From assembly GCA_963816545.1 (NCBI GenBank), contig CAWFLE010000007.1, positions 558,001 through 622,000 of the forward strand: a stretch of 64,000 nt of DNA, given 5' to 3'. The notes under the pieces were generated by a model. The model made no database searches, was not told the DNA's origin, and saw nothing but the letters and a program-made list of their open reading frames with translations. The stretch comes from Albimonas sp963816545 (lineage in GTDB: Bacteria; Pseudomonadota; Alphaproteobacteria; Rhodobacterales; Rhodobacteraceae). Within the stretch, counting starts at the first letter, position 1, and every line of letters begins with the position of its first letter. Position numbers and translations under genes: made by a program. Positions 33,237 through 41,890 of this stretch are shown piece by piece.

Positions 33237-33375
33237 GGGCGGGTCCTCGCGGCGGGCGGGTGCGGGGGGCGGAGGGCGGGCGCCTTCGGCGGACGGCGGA
33301 GCGGCGCGGCGGGGCGGGTGGCGGGGGCGCCCCCGTGCGGGGTCTGCGGCGGGCGGGTGAGGCGGAGGGCGGGCA

Positions 33376-34980
33376 TCAGAAGCGGAAGACGCCGAGTTTG
33401 GTCTCGGCCTTCGGGCGGCGGGCGGCGAGGTCGAGGAGGAGGGCGAGGACGTCGCGGGTCTCGTCCGGGGCGATGACGCCGTCCACCCAGAGGTTGGCGG
33501 CGTAGTTGAAGGGGTCCTGCGCGTCCTCGTAGATCTTGCGGACGGGGGCCTTGAAGGCCTCCTCCTCCTCGGGGGTCCAGGTGCGGCCCTCGCGGGCGTT
33601 GATGGCGGTGCGGACCTGGGCGAGGACCGAAGCCGCCTGGTCGGGGCCCATGATGGCGGCGCGGCCGGAGGGCCAGATGAACATGGCGTCGGGCTGGAAG
33701 GGGCGGCCGAGCATCGACAGGTACCCCGCCCCGTAGGCCGCCCCGGTGATCACGGTGAACTTCGGCACGCGGGCCGAGGACATGGCGGTGATCATCTTGG
33801 CGCCGGCCTTGGCGATGCCGGCCTGCTCGGCCTCGCGCCCCACCATGAAGCCGGTGACGTCCACGAGGAACAGGAGCGGGATGTCGCGCTGCACGCAGAG
33901 GTCGATGAAATGGGCGGCCTTGAGGGCGCTTTCGGGGAAGAGGACGCCCGCGTTGGCGAGGATGCCGACCTCGTGCCCGTGGATATGGGCGAAGCCGGTG
34001 ATGAGGGTGTCGCCGTAGAGGGGCTTGAACTCATGCAGGTCGGAGGCGTCGATCAGGCGGGCCAGGATCTCCCGGGCGTCGGTGGGGATGCGGGGGTCGG
34101 CGGAGACGAGCTGGGGGATCTGGGAGGGGGGGTGCGCCGGGGGGCGCGGCGCGGCGGGGCTTTTTCTCGGCGCGGGGGGCTCGCCCAGGTGGGCGACGAT
34201 GCGGCGGGTGATGGCCAGCGCGTGGGCGTCGTTTTCCGCGAGGTGGTCGGTGACGCCGGAGGTGGCCGAATGCATGCGGCCGCCGCCCAGCGTCTCGGCG
34301 TCCACCTTCTCGCCGGTGGCGGCGAAGGTCAGCTCGGGGCCGCCGAGATACATGAAGCCCTGGCCGCGGACGATGACGACCTCGTCGCAGAGGGCCGGGA
34401 TGTAGGCGCCCCCCGCGGTGCAGGGGCCCATCACCACGGCGATCTGGGGGATGCCGTCGCCGGACATGCCGACCTGGTTGTGGAAGATGGAGCCGAACTG
34501 GCCCTCGTCGGGGAAGATGTTCTCCATGTCCGGCAGGAACGCACCGCCGGAGTTGACCAGCGTGATGCACGGCAGGCGGTTGGCCCAGGCGATGCGCTGG
34601 GCGCGGACGTGCTTCCTGGTGGTGAGGCCGAAATAGGTGCCGCCCTTCACCGTCGCCTCGTTGGCGATGATCATGCAGGGGCGCCCCGAGACCATGCCGA
34701 TGCCGGTGATCAGGCCGGCGCCGGGGGGGACGCCGTCGTATTTGCCGAGGCCCGCAAGCTCGCCGAGTTCGAGGAAAGGGGCGCCGGGGTCCAGCAGCCG
34801 CTCGACCCGTTCGCGGGGGAGGAGGCGGCCGTTCTGGGCGTGGCGGGCGCGGGCGGCTTCGGGGCCGCCTTCGCGCTGTTCGCGGCGCAGGGCGTGGAGG
34901 CGCGCGAGCTTCTGCGCGTAGGCCGAGGCGTTGGCCTGCGCGGTGGGCGAGGCGGGGTCGTGGGTGGTGGGCAGGATCAC
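33376..34980 (-). CDS. Acyl-CoA carboxylase beta subunit (carboxyltransferase)
   Basis: A 534-residue carboxyltransferase of the MccB/AccD5 family. FGLTTRKHVRAQRIAWANRL, VNSGGAFLPDMENIFPDEGQ, GPCTAGGAYIPALCDE, GVLFPESALKAAHFIDLC and GAAYGAGYLSMLGRPFQPD occur in family order, and length matches 3-methylcrotonyl-CoA carboxylase beta. The start is GTG at 34980, overlapping the ligase stop (GTGA). It transfers carboxyl from carboxybiotin to an enoyl- or acyl-CoA. No HMG-CoA lyase or AtuA gene accompanies it, so leucine or acyclic-terpene degradation is not established. Confidence 0.92.
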   Translation of the reverse strand: MILPTTHDPASPTAQANASAYAQKLARLHALRREQREGGPEAARARHAQNGRLLPRERVERLLDPGAPFLELGELAGLGKYDGVPPGAGLITGIGMVSGRPCMIIANEATVKGGTYFGLTTRKHVRAQRIAWANRLPCITLVNSGGAFLPDMENIFPDEGQFGSIFHNQVGMSGDGIPQIAVVMGPCTAGGAYIPALCDEVVIVRGQGFMYLGGPELTFAATGEKVDAETLGGGRMHSATSGVTDHLAENDAHALAITRRIVAHLGEPPAPRKSPAAPRPPAHPPSQIPQLVSADPRIPTDAREILARLIDASDLHEFKPLYGDTLITGFAHIHGHEVGILANAGVLFPESALKAAHFIDLCVQRDIPLLFLVDVTGFMVGREAEQAGIAKAGAKMITAMSSARVPKFTVITGAAYGAGYLSMLGRPFQPDAMFIWPSGRAAIMGPDQAASVLAQVRTAINAREGRTWTPEEEEAFKAPVRKIYEDAQDPFNYAANLWVDGVIAPDETRDVLALLLDLAARRPKAETKLGVFRF

Positions 34981-36484
34981 AGGGGCGGCTCCTCGCGCAG
35001 GGTGAGGGCGGTTTTCGCCGCTCCGGGCTTGTCGAAGCTGTCGGGGGGGACGAGGCGGACCTCGGCGCGGAAGGCGAGCGCGTCGCGCAGGCGGCGCTCC
35101 AGCAGCGCCTTGAGCTCCTCGTCCGGGGCCGGGCTCGGGGCCGCGCTCGACCCAGACCTTGAGGGGGGACTGGGTGGTGTGGCCCTCGAAATCCGCGATC
35201 ACGCGCATCTGGGCGGTGCGGGGGGCGAGGCTCTCCACGATCTCGCGGATGGCGGAGGGGAACACGTTGGCGCCGCGCACGATCAACATGTCGTCGGTGC
35301 GGCCCACGCAGCGGATGCGGGGGCCGGTGCGGCCGCAGGGGCAGTCCATGCCCAGCACCTCGATATGGTCGCCGGAGCGGAAGCGCAGGAGGGGCGAGGC
35401 CTGGCGGTGGAGGGCGGTGTAGACCAGCTCTCCCCGCGCGCCGGTCTCGAAGGGGATGGGCCGGTCGCTGGCGGGGTCCAGAAGCTCGGTCGAGGATGTG
35501 GTCGGGGGAGACCATGTGCATGCCATGGCCGTGCTCGCACTCGGCCCAATAGGTGACGCCGAGGTCGGTGCCGCCGAGGATCTCCCGGCATTGCGCGCCC
35601 CAGAGGGATTCGAGGCGGGCCTGGACGGCGGGGATGCCGCCGCCGGGCTCGCCGCCGACGATCAGGCGCTCGACGCCGAGGGTCGTGGCGGGGCGGCCGA
35701 GGACCTCCGGCGCGCGTTCCGCGAGGTGGGCCACGAAGTTGGGGGCGCCGATCAGGCAGCGGGGGCGCAGGTCGGCGCAGGCGCGGAGCAGGCGGTCGGC
35801 GCCTCCGTCGGCGCCGATGGGGATGTCAAGCGCGCCCATGTATTGCAGGCCCTGAAGGATGGGCACGCCGCCGACGAAGCCCTTGGCCAGCGCGAAGGCG
35901 TGGAGGACGAGGTCCCCGGGCCGGACGCCGCAGGCGAAGACGCAGCGGGCGGTCATCTCGTGCCAGGATTCCGCGTCGCGTTCCGTCAGCGCCACGTAGG
36001 AGGGGGAGCCGGTGGTGCCGGAGGAGGCCTGCATCTGCACCACATCCGGGAGGGGCGCGGCGAGGTGGGCGCCGAAGGGGGGGGAGGCGGCGAGGCTGTC
36101 GCGGATCTCGGACTTCACGGTGAAGGGGACGCGGGCGAGGTCCTGCGCGGTGCGGATGTCTGCGAAGGCGAGGCCGGCTTCGGCCAGCTTCGCGCGGTAG
36201 AAGGGGGAGCGGGCCTCCAGCCACGCCATCTGGGCGCGGAGGCGGGTCTCCTGGAGGGCGCGGATCTCGGCTTCGGGGGCGCGTTCGATGTCGGCCCAGC
36301 TTGCGGCGGAGGCGCGGGCGTGCGCGTCGGCGCGGCGGTGGCGGACGGCGGGGGCTTCTCCCGCGCGCGGCGGCGCGGGGGACGCCGATGCATCGGCGGC
36401 GGCCGGGGTTTCGTCGGCGGGCGGCGCTGCGGCGGGCCGGCCGGTGGGAGGGCTGCCGCGGAAGGGCTTGCCGGGGATGGGCAT
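34977..36484 (-). CDS. Phenylacetate-CoA ligase-like AMP-forming ligase, two frameshifts
   Basis: About 501 residues after removing two single extra bases (near 35490 and 35140). An unusual Pro/Ala-rich leader of about 60 residues precedes the PaaK-type adenylation fold. That fold shows AQMAWLEARSPFYRAKLAEA, the P-loop-like MQASSGTTGSPSYVALTERD, LRFRSGDHIEVLGMDCPCGR, GRTDDMLIVRGANVFPSAIR and the C-terminal catalytic Lys region FDKPGAAKTALTLREE. It should activate an aromatic or other carboxylic acid to its CoA ester. It is coupled to the carboxylase beta gene by a 4-base overlap. Confidence 0.85.
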
Positions 36485-36497
36485 GGCGGGGTCCCGA

Positions 36498-37658
36498 TCA
36501 GTAGGAGCGGGGAAGGCCCATGACCTTCTCGCCGATATAGCTGAGGCAGAGCTCGCGGTTCACGGGGGCGGTGCGCAGGAGGCGCATCAGGGGGTACATC
36601 TCGTAGATGCCGGTGTCCTCGGTGTAGCCGGCGCCTCCGTGAGCTTGCAGGGCGGCGTCGACGGCTTCGATGCCGGCCTCGGCGGCGGCGTATTTGGCCA
36701 TGTTGGAGGAGGCGCCGGCGGGGAGGCCGCGGTCGAACTCCCACGCCGCGCGGCGGGCCATGAGGGAGGCGAGTTCGACCGCCGCGTGGGCCTTGGCCAG
36801 CGGGTGCTGGACGCCCTGGTGGGCGCCGATGGGCTGGCCGAAGACGCGTCGCTCGGAGGCGTAGGCGACGGCCTGGTTCAGCGCCCAGCGGCCGACGCCG
36901 CAGCACAGGGCGGCCACGATGATGCGTTCCGGGTTGAGGGTGTCGAAGAGGATCGAGAAGCCCTCGTCCACCTGGCCCACCACGTCCTCGGGGCCGAGGT
37001 CGACGTCGTCGAAGAAGACGGTGAACTGCTCCTCAGGGACGGGGATGGTGATCTTCACGCGCTGGAGGGCGACGCCCTTGGCCTTCAGGTCCACCACGAA
37101 CAGGGTGAAGCCGTCGGTCTTGCGGGAGACCTGACCGTGGGGCGTGGTGCGGGCGACGACGAGGCAATGGTCGGAGACGTCGGCGGCGGTGATGTAGGTC
37201 TTCTCGCCCGAGAGGGAGAAGCGGTTGCCCTTGCGGCGGGCGAGCGTGGTCATCTGCATGGAGTTGGAGCCGGCGCCGGGCTCGGTGATCGCGAAGCAGA
37301 AGCTGATCTCGCCGCGGATGGCGGCGGGGAGGAGATCGGTGCGGTGATGCTCGGAGCCGTGCTTGGCGAGGTGGGAGAGGGCCATGCAGGGGCCGACGAC
37401 GATGGAGAGGAGGGGGATGCCGTGGTTGGCGGTCCCCTCCATGAAGAGCGCCATCTCCGTCATGCCGAGGCCGGCGCCGCCGTATTCCTCGGGGACCATC
37501 AGGCCGAGGAAGCCGTCGCGGGCGATCTGGTCGAACATCTCGCGCGGGAAGGCGTGGCGGCGGGCGTGGTCGCGCCAGTAGCGGTTGTCGTACTGGCGCG
37601 CGAGATCGCCGCCGTAGTCGAGGATGCGCTGCTGTTCGTCGGTGAGGGCGAAGTCCAT
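36498..37658 (-). CDS. Acyl-CoA dehydrogenase (operon copy 2)
   Basis: A 386-residue FAD enzyme: MDFALTDEQQRILDYGGDLA, MVPEEYGGAGLGMTEMALFM, FCFAITEPGAGSNSMQMTTL, LSGEKTYITAADVSDHCLVV, the C-domain ALQAHGGAGYTEDTGIYEMY, and terminal MGLPRSY. It would desaturate an acyl-CoA intermediate and pass electrons to ETF. It lies 13 bases upstream of the ligase gene and 29 bases downstream of the crotonase gene. Confidence 0.92.
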   Translation of the reverse strand: MDFALTDEQQRILDYGGDLARQYDNRYWRDHARRHAFPREMFDQIARDGFLGLMVPEEYGGAGLGMTEMALFMEGTANHGIPLLSIVVGPCMALSHLAKHGSEHHRTDLLPAAIRGEISFCFAITEPGAGSNSMQMTTLARRKGNRFSLSGEKTYITAADVSDHCLVVARTTPHGQVSRKTDGFTLFVVDLKAKGVALQRVKITIPVPEEQFTVFFDDVDLGPEDVVGQVDEGFSILFDTLNPERIIVAALCCGVGRWALNQAVAYASERRVFGQPIGAHQGVQHPLAKAHAAVELASLMARRAAWEFDRGLPAGASSNMAKYAAAEAGIEAVDAALQAHGGAGYTEDTGIYEMYPLMRLLRTAPVNRELCLSYIGEKVMGLPRSY

Positions 37659-37687
37659 GGGGTCCTCCCTGCGCGCCCTGGGGGCGT

Positions 37688-38455
37688 CTAGCTGAAATGC
37701 GGCGTGCGGCGGGCTGCGAAGGCGGCGAGGCCCTCGGCCACGTCGGGGGTGGGGAGGAGGGCGGCGGCGGCCTCGCGTTCCAGGGCGAGGGCGCCCGCAA
37801 GGGGGAGGTCGGCGCCCTGCCGCGCGAGGCGCTTCATGGCGGCGAGGCCGGGGCGGGAGCGGGCGGCGAGGGTCCGGCAGAGGGCGAGGGCGTCTTCGTC
37901 GAGCGCGTCGTCGTCGGCGAGGCGGGTGACGAGGCCGAGGGCGAGGGCCTCCGGCGCCGGGAGCCAGCGGGCGGTGAGCATCAGGTCGAGCGCGGGGCGC
38001 AGGCCGATCAGGCGGGTCAGTCGCTGGCTGCCGCCCCAGCCGGGGATCAGGCCGAAGGCGGCGTGCTGGTCCCCGAGGCGGGCGGAGCGGGCGGCGAGGA
38101 CGATGTCGGCGGCGAGCATCAGTTCGAGGCCGCCGGCGAGGCAGAGGCCCTGCACCGCGCAGACCACGGGGAGGGGGGAGGCTTCGAGGTTCGAGAGCGC
38201 GTCATGGCCGGCGCGCAGGAAGGCGTCGAGGGCGGCCGGGTCGTGGAGGGTGTCCCTGACGCCGCCGAGGTCGGCGCCGGTGCAGAAGTTGGGGCCCTGC
38301 GCGCGGATCAGGAGGACGCGGATCGCAGGGTCGGATTCGAACGCCCGGCGAGCCTCGTCTATGGCGTGGAAGGTTTGCGGCGTCAGGGCGTTGAACTTGT
38401 CGGGGCGGGAGAGGGTGAGGATGCCGGCGGCGCCGTCGGCGGAGGTCTCGATCAT
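37688..38455 (-). CDS. Enoyl-CoA hydratase-family protein
   Basis: A 255-residue crotonase. ILTLSRPDKFNALTPQTFHA, FCTGADLGGVRDTLHDP, then QGLCLAGGLELMLAADIVLA with the first catalytic Glu in GGLEL. The second Glu position reads His (GDQHAAFGLIPG), a variation seen in hydratases of alicyclic or branched substrates as well as isomerases. It overlaps the stop of the upstream dehydrogenase by four bases, so the pair probably acts consecutively. Confidence 0.88.
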   Translation of the reverse strand: MIETSADGAAGILTLSRPDKFNALTPQTFHAIDEARRAFESDPAIRVLLIRAQGPNFCTGADLGGVRDTLHDPAALDAFLRAGHDALSNLEASPLPVVCAVQGLCLAGGLELMLAADIVLAARSARLGDQHAAFGLIPGWGGSQRLTRLIGLRPALDLMLTARWLPAPEALALGLVTRLADDDALDEDALALCRTLAARSRPGLAAMKRLARQGADLPLAGALALEREAAAALLPTPDVAEGLAAFAARRTPHFS

Positions 38456-39609
38456 GCGGGCCTCCGGTCGTACTGGAGGACGACGCGGCCGGCCTTCTCG
38501 CGCGCGATGACCAGCTTCTGGATCTGGGCGGTGCCGTCGCCGATCTGGAGGCCGAGGACGTCGTTGTAGCGCTGATGGTGGGGGAGGTCGGTGGTGTAGC
38601 CGTAATGGCCGTGCAGGATCAGGCACTGGTGCAGGATCTCGCAGGCGGTCTTGGGGACGTACCACTTGCACATGGCGGCTTCGGCGGTGTGGGGGCGGCC
38701 CTCGTCGCGCAGGCGCAGGGTGTGGAGGCAGAGCTGGCGCATCATGGTCAGTTGCGTCTCGGCCTCGGCCAGCGGGAAGCTGACGCCCTGGTACTGGACG
38801 AGGGGGGCGCCGAAGGCCTCGCGGCCGCCGACATAGGCCCAGGTTTCGTCCACCGACGCCTGCGCGGGGGCGAGGCATTCGAGGCCGATCAGGGCGCGGG
38901 AGAAGTCGAAGCCGGTCATGATCGTGCCGAAGGCGCGCCCCTCGGGGCCCATCATGCATTCGGCGGGCACGAAGACGTCGTCGAAGAAGATGGAGCCGCG
39001 GCCCACGGGGCGGGTGCCGATGTCGTCGAAGGCGGTGCGGGAGACGCCCTTTTCGGAGAGATCCACGAAGAAGGCGGAGACGCCTTTGGCGGTGCGGCCT
39101 TCGGCGGTGCGGGCGAAGACCACGGCGGCGTCGGCGTGGGCCGCGAAGCTCATGGAGGTCTTCTCGCCGTTCAGGCGCCAGCCGTTGCCGGAAGGGTCCG
39201 CGCGGAGCTGGAGGCCGGCGGCGTCGGAGCCGCCGCGGGGTTCCGTGAGGCCCAGGCCGACGATGGACTGGCCGGAGGTGATCTTCGGGATCCACTCCGC
39301 CGCGATCCCGGGCGCGGCGTGGCGGACCAGCATCTGGCCCATCAGGGAGGCGAGGAGCTGGACGTAGGAGACGTTGAAGTCGCCGTAGGCGATCTCCTCC
39401 GCGATGATCCCGGCCGTCAGCGCGGTTTCGCCGAGCCCGCCGAAATCCTCCGGCAGGTCGGGGCCGATGAGGCCGAGGGCCCCCATCTCGCGCATCAGGG
39501 CGGGCTCGATCCGGTCCGAGCGGGCGCGGGCGAGGTAGCCGGGGGCCAGACGCTCGCGCGCGAAGCGGCGGGCGGTCTCCTGGAATTGTTCCTGTTCGAC
39601 GGTGAGCAT
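38452..39609 (-). CDS. Acyl-CoA dehydrogenase (AliB-like, operon copy 1)
   Basis: A 385-residue acyl-CoA dehydrogenase. LTVEQEQFQETARRFARERL, GLIGPDLPEDFGGLGETALT, GLGLTEPRGGSDAAGLQLRA, DIGTRPVGRGSIFFDDVFVP, HGHYGYTTDLPHHQRYNDVL and IGDGTAQIQKLVIAREKAGR. The tyrosine/histidine-rich C-domain recalls AliB and BadJ-type cyclohexane-/cyclohexene-carboxyl-CoA dehydrogenases, but this is resemblance only. It starts two bases after the SDR stop and overlaps the crotonase by four. Confidence 0.88.
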   Translation of the reverse strand: MLTVEQEQFQETARRFARERLAPGYLARARSDRIEPALMREMGALGLIGPDLPEDFGGLGETALTAGIIAEEIAYGDFNVSYVQLLASLMGQMLVRHAAPGIAAEWIPKITSGQSIVGLGLTEPRGGSDAAGLQLRADPSGNGWRLNGEKTSMSFAAHADAAVVFARTAEGRTAKGVSAFFVDLSEKGVSRTAFDDIGTRPVGRGSIFFDDVFVPAECMMGPEGRAFGTIMTGFDFSRALIGLECLAPAQASVDETWAYVGGREAFGAPLVQYQGVSFPLAEAETQLTMMRQLCLHTLRLRDEGRPHTAEAAMCKWYVPKTACEILHQCLILHGHYGYTTDLPHHQRYNDVLGLQIGDGTAQIQKLVIAREKAGRVVLQYDRRPA

Positions 39610-39611
39610 GG

Positions 39612-40373
39612 TCAGCCGTGCATCGTGAGGCCGCCCGAGACGGAGATCGTCTGGCCGGTGATGAAGCCCGCGTCGTCGGACAGCAGCAGGCAGACGATGC
39701 CGGGATAGTCCTCGGGCTGGGCGAGGCGCTTCATGGGGATGGCGCGCTCCAGCCCCTGCTTGATCTTCTCGCCGGCCTCGCCCTTGGCGACCTCGGCGAA
39801 GAGGGGGGTGTCGGTGGGGCCGGGGCAGACGCAGTTGATCTGGACGCCCTTGCGGGCGAGCTCGCGGGCCACGGTCTTGGAGAAGGCGACGATGCCGCCC
39901 TTGCAGGCGGCGTAGACCGCCTCGCCCGAGGAGCCGACGCGGCCGGCGTCCGAGGAGATGTTCACCACCCGGCCGCCGCCCTGCCGGGCCATGATCGGCA
40001 GGACCGCGTGGTGCATGTGCAGGGGGCCGTAGAGGTTGATGTCCACGACCTTGCGCCACAGCTCCGGGTCGGTGTCGAGGAAGGGCTTGATCTCGTCCCA
40101 GCCGGCGTTGTTGACGAGGCCGTGGATCGGGCCGTCGCTGGCCGCGAGGGCGACGGCGGCGTCCACCGCCGCGCGGTCGGTGATGTCCACGCGGTGCGCG
40201 GAGGCGATGCCGCCCGCATCCGCGATCATGCCGGCGGTGTCGTGGGCGCCCGTCTCCGACAGGTCGAAGATGTGGACGAGGGCGCCCTCCTCTCCGAGCC
40301 TGCGGCAGATGGCGCGGCCGATGCCGCTGCCCCCGCCGGTGACGATGACGCGCTTGTCGTTGAGGCCTCGCAT
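39612..40373 (-). CDS. Short-chain dehydrogenase/reductase, first gene of the carboxylase operon
   Basis: A 253-residue SDR. Cofactor motif VTGGGSGIGRAICRR, VNNAGWDEIKPFLDTDP, catalytic Ser/Tyr/Lys in VVNISSDAGRVGSSGEAVYA and the following ACKGG, and PGPTDTPLF. It resembles BadH/FabG-type beta-hydroxyacyl-CoA dehydrogenases (NAD-preferring, acidic residue after the second strand, FDLSE). Its upstream region, shared with the divergent double-TetR gene, contains the imperfect operator at 40447-40462. Confidence 0.9.
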   Translation of the reverse strand: MRGLNDKRVIVTGGGSGIGRAICRRLGEEGALVHIFDLSETGAHDTAGMIADAGGIASAHRVDITDRAAVDAAVALAASDGPIHGLVNNAGWDEIKPFLDTDPELWRKVVDINLYGPLHMHHAVLPIMARQGGGRVVNISSDAGRVGSSGEAVYAACKGGIVAFSKTVARELARKGVQINCVCPGPTDTPLFAEVAKGEAGEKIKQGLERAIPMKRLAQPEDYPGIVCLLLSDDAGFITGQTISVSGGLTMHG

Positions 40374-40446
40374 GGCGGTCTTCTCCTCCCCTGGACCCCG
40401 GATCGGCTTCGCGTCGTTGGGGTGCGCGAAAGCTCTCGTCCGGGAA

Positions 40447-40462
40447 TCGAACGTCTGTTAGA
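40447..40462. promoter_or_regulatory. TCTAAC-N4-GTTAGA operator, site 2 (imperfect)
   Basis: TCGAACGTCTGTTAGA differs from the perfect 6-4-6 palindrome at one arm position. It lies 74 bases before the SDR start and 46 bases before the double-TetR start, between the two divergent genes. Confidence 0.6.
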
Positions 40463-40507
40463 TTTATTGGCCTTGCGGCGCGGCTGTCCAGCGTGGATTT
40501 CACCGGC

Positions 40508-41785
40508 ATGAGCGAGACGGCGACCGGAACGGCCGACACGGCGCGGAAATCCGAGCGGACGCGGGAGGATATCCTGGCCGCCGCGGCGAGGCTTTTTCGG
40601 CGCAAGGGCCCGGATGCGGCCACGCTGCGCCACATCGCGGCGGAGGCGGGGGTCGAGGCCGGGAGCATCTACTACCACTTCGCCTCGAAGGAGGAGATCG
40701 TGGACCAGGTGCTGGACCGCGGGCTGCGCGATATCCTGGAGGCGGTGCGGGGAGGGCTGGAGGAGACGGAGGGCGCGCCCTTCCGGCGGCGCTTCGCGCA
40801 GGCGGTGGAGACGCATCTGGCGCATCTGCATGCCATGGGGGATTTCACCTCGACCAACGTCCGCAGCTTTTCGCAGCTTTCGCAGGAGGCGCGGAACCGG
40901 CACCGGCCGCTCAGGCGGGACTACGCGGGGATGTGGGACGGGATGTTCGCGCAGGCGCAGGCGGCGGGCGAGATCCGGGCGGACCTGAGCCCCCCTGCCC
41001 TGCGGCGCTTCGTGCTGGGGGCGATGAACTACACGGTGGAGTGGTTCGATCCGCGGCGGGAGCCGGTGGAGAGCCTGGCGGCGACGCTCTCGGACCTCGC
41101 GCTTGACGGGATCTGCCGGGAGGCGGTGCGGGGCGGGCCCGTGCCGGCGCTGGCGCTGGACGAGGGTGCGGAGGCGGAGGGGCCGGGGCGCGCCAAGGCG
41201 GAGCGGACGCGGGAGGCGATCCTGCATGCCGCCGCGCGGCTGATCCGGGACCGGGGCTACACCGCCGCCACCCTGCGCGCCATCGCGGCCGAGGCGCAGG
41301 TGGAGGCGGGGAGCATCTACTACCACTTCCCCTCCAAGACCGCGATCCTGGAGGAGGTGCTGGACCGCGGCCTGCGGGACCTGCGGGACGATCTGGCGGC
41401 GCGGATGGCGCGGACGCCGCGGGGGGCGGATCATCGGGCGCGGATCGCGGCGGCGATCGACGGGCATCTGCGGCGGCTGCTGGAGCAGGGGGATTTCACC
41501 TCGGCCAACATCCGCAATTACGGGCGGCTTTCGGCGGAGGTGCGGGCGCGGCACCGGCCGATCCGGGCGGATTACGCCGCCCTGTGGGAGCGTCTGCTGG
41601 AGGAGGCGCAGGACGCGGGCGTGGTGCGGCGGGACCTGCGGCTGCGCGCCGTGCGGGCGCTGATGCTGGGCGCGCTGAACTGGACGGTGGAGTGGTTCGA
41701 CGCCGACGGGGGCATGAGCCTGGACGCCTATTCCGACATGTGCGTCGCGCTGATGCTGGACGGCATCGCGCGGGATTCCTGCTGA
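40508..41785 (+). CDS. Tandem (two-in-one) TetR-family repressor
   Basis: A 425-residue protein made of two complete TetR units. Unit 1 (about 15-205) has ERTREDILAAAARLFRRKG and AGSIYYHFASKEEIVDQVLD. Unit 2 (about 230-422) has ERTREAILHAAARLIRDRG and AGSIYYHFPSKTAILEEVLD. Their ligand domains also match (GDFTSTNVRSFSQLSQEARN versus GDFTSANIRNYGRLSAEVRA; NYTVEWFD versus NWTVEWFD). The product could act as a covalent pseudodimer on the 6-4-6 palindromes nearby. ATG at 40508 is preferred to an in-frame GTG at 40493; neither has a strong ribosome site. It probably represses itself, both flanking operons and the 22 kb unit. Confidence 0.88.
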   Translation: MSETATGTADTARKSERTREDILAAAARLFRRKGPDAATLRHIAAEAGVEAGSIYYHFASKEEIVDQVLDRGLRDILEAVRGGLEETEGAPFRRRFAQAVETHLAHLHAMGDFTSTNVRSFSQLSQEARNRHRPLRRDYAGMWDGMFAQAQAAGEIRADLSPPALRRFVLGAMNYTVEWFDPRREPVESLAATLSDLALDGICREAVRGGPVPALALDEGAEAEGPGRAKAERTREAILHAAARLIRDRGYTAATLRAIAAEAQVEAGSIYYHFPSKTAILEEVLDRGLRDLRDDLAARMARTPRGADHRARIAAAIDGHLRRLLEQGDFTSANIRNYGRLSAEVRARHRPIRADYAALWERLLEEAQDAGVVRRDLRLRAVRALMLGALNWTVEWFDADGGMSLDAYSDMCVALMLDGIARDSC

Positions 41786-41824
41786 CGCCGGGGCGCCTAC
41801 CGGCGTAAAGTTGCTTGCGGGGCT

Positions 41825-41842
41825 TTCTAACGGTTGTTAGAA
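41825..41842. promoter_or_regulatory. TCTAAC-N4-GTTAGA operator, site 3 (perfect, extended)
   Basis: TTCTAACGGTTGTTAGAA, a perfect 18-base palindrome 49 bases upstream of the SDR-transporter operon. Its inner 16 bases are the exact reverse complement of site 1. TTGCTT at 41811-41816 is a possible -35 element just before it. Confidence 0.75.
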
Positions 41843-41890
41843 GAATTGCAGGGCGGCGACAGATCGTCCGAAAACCAGATGGGGAGGCGC

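Noticed and set aside
41834..41890. Upstream TTG start for the SDR at 41891
   Set aside because: It lies inside the 18-base operator palindrome; GGGGAGG before ATG 41891 is decisive.
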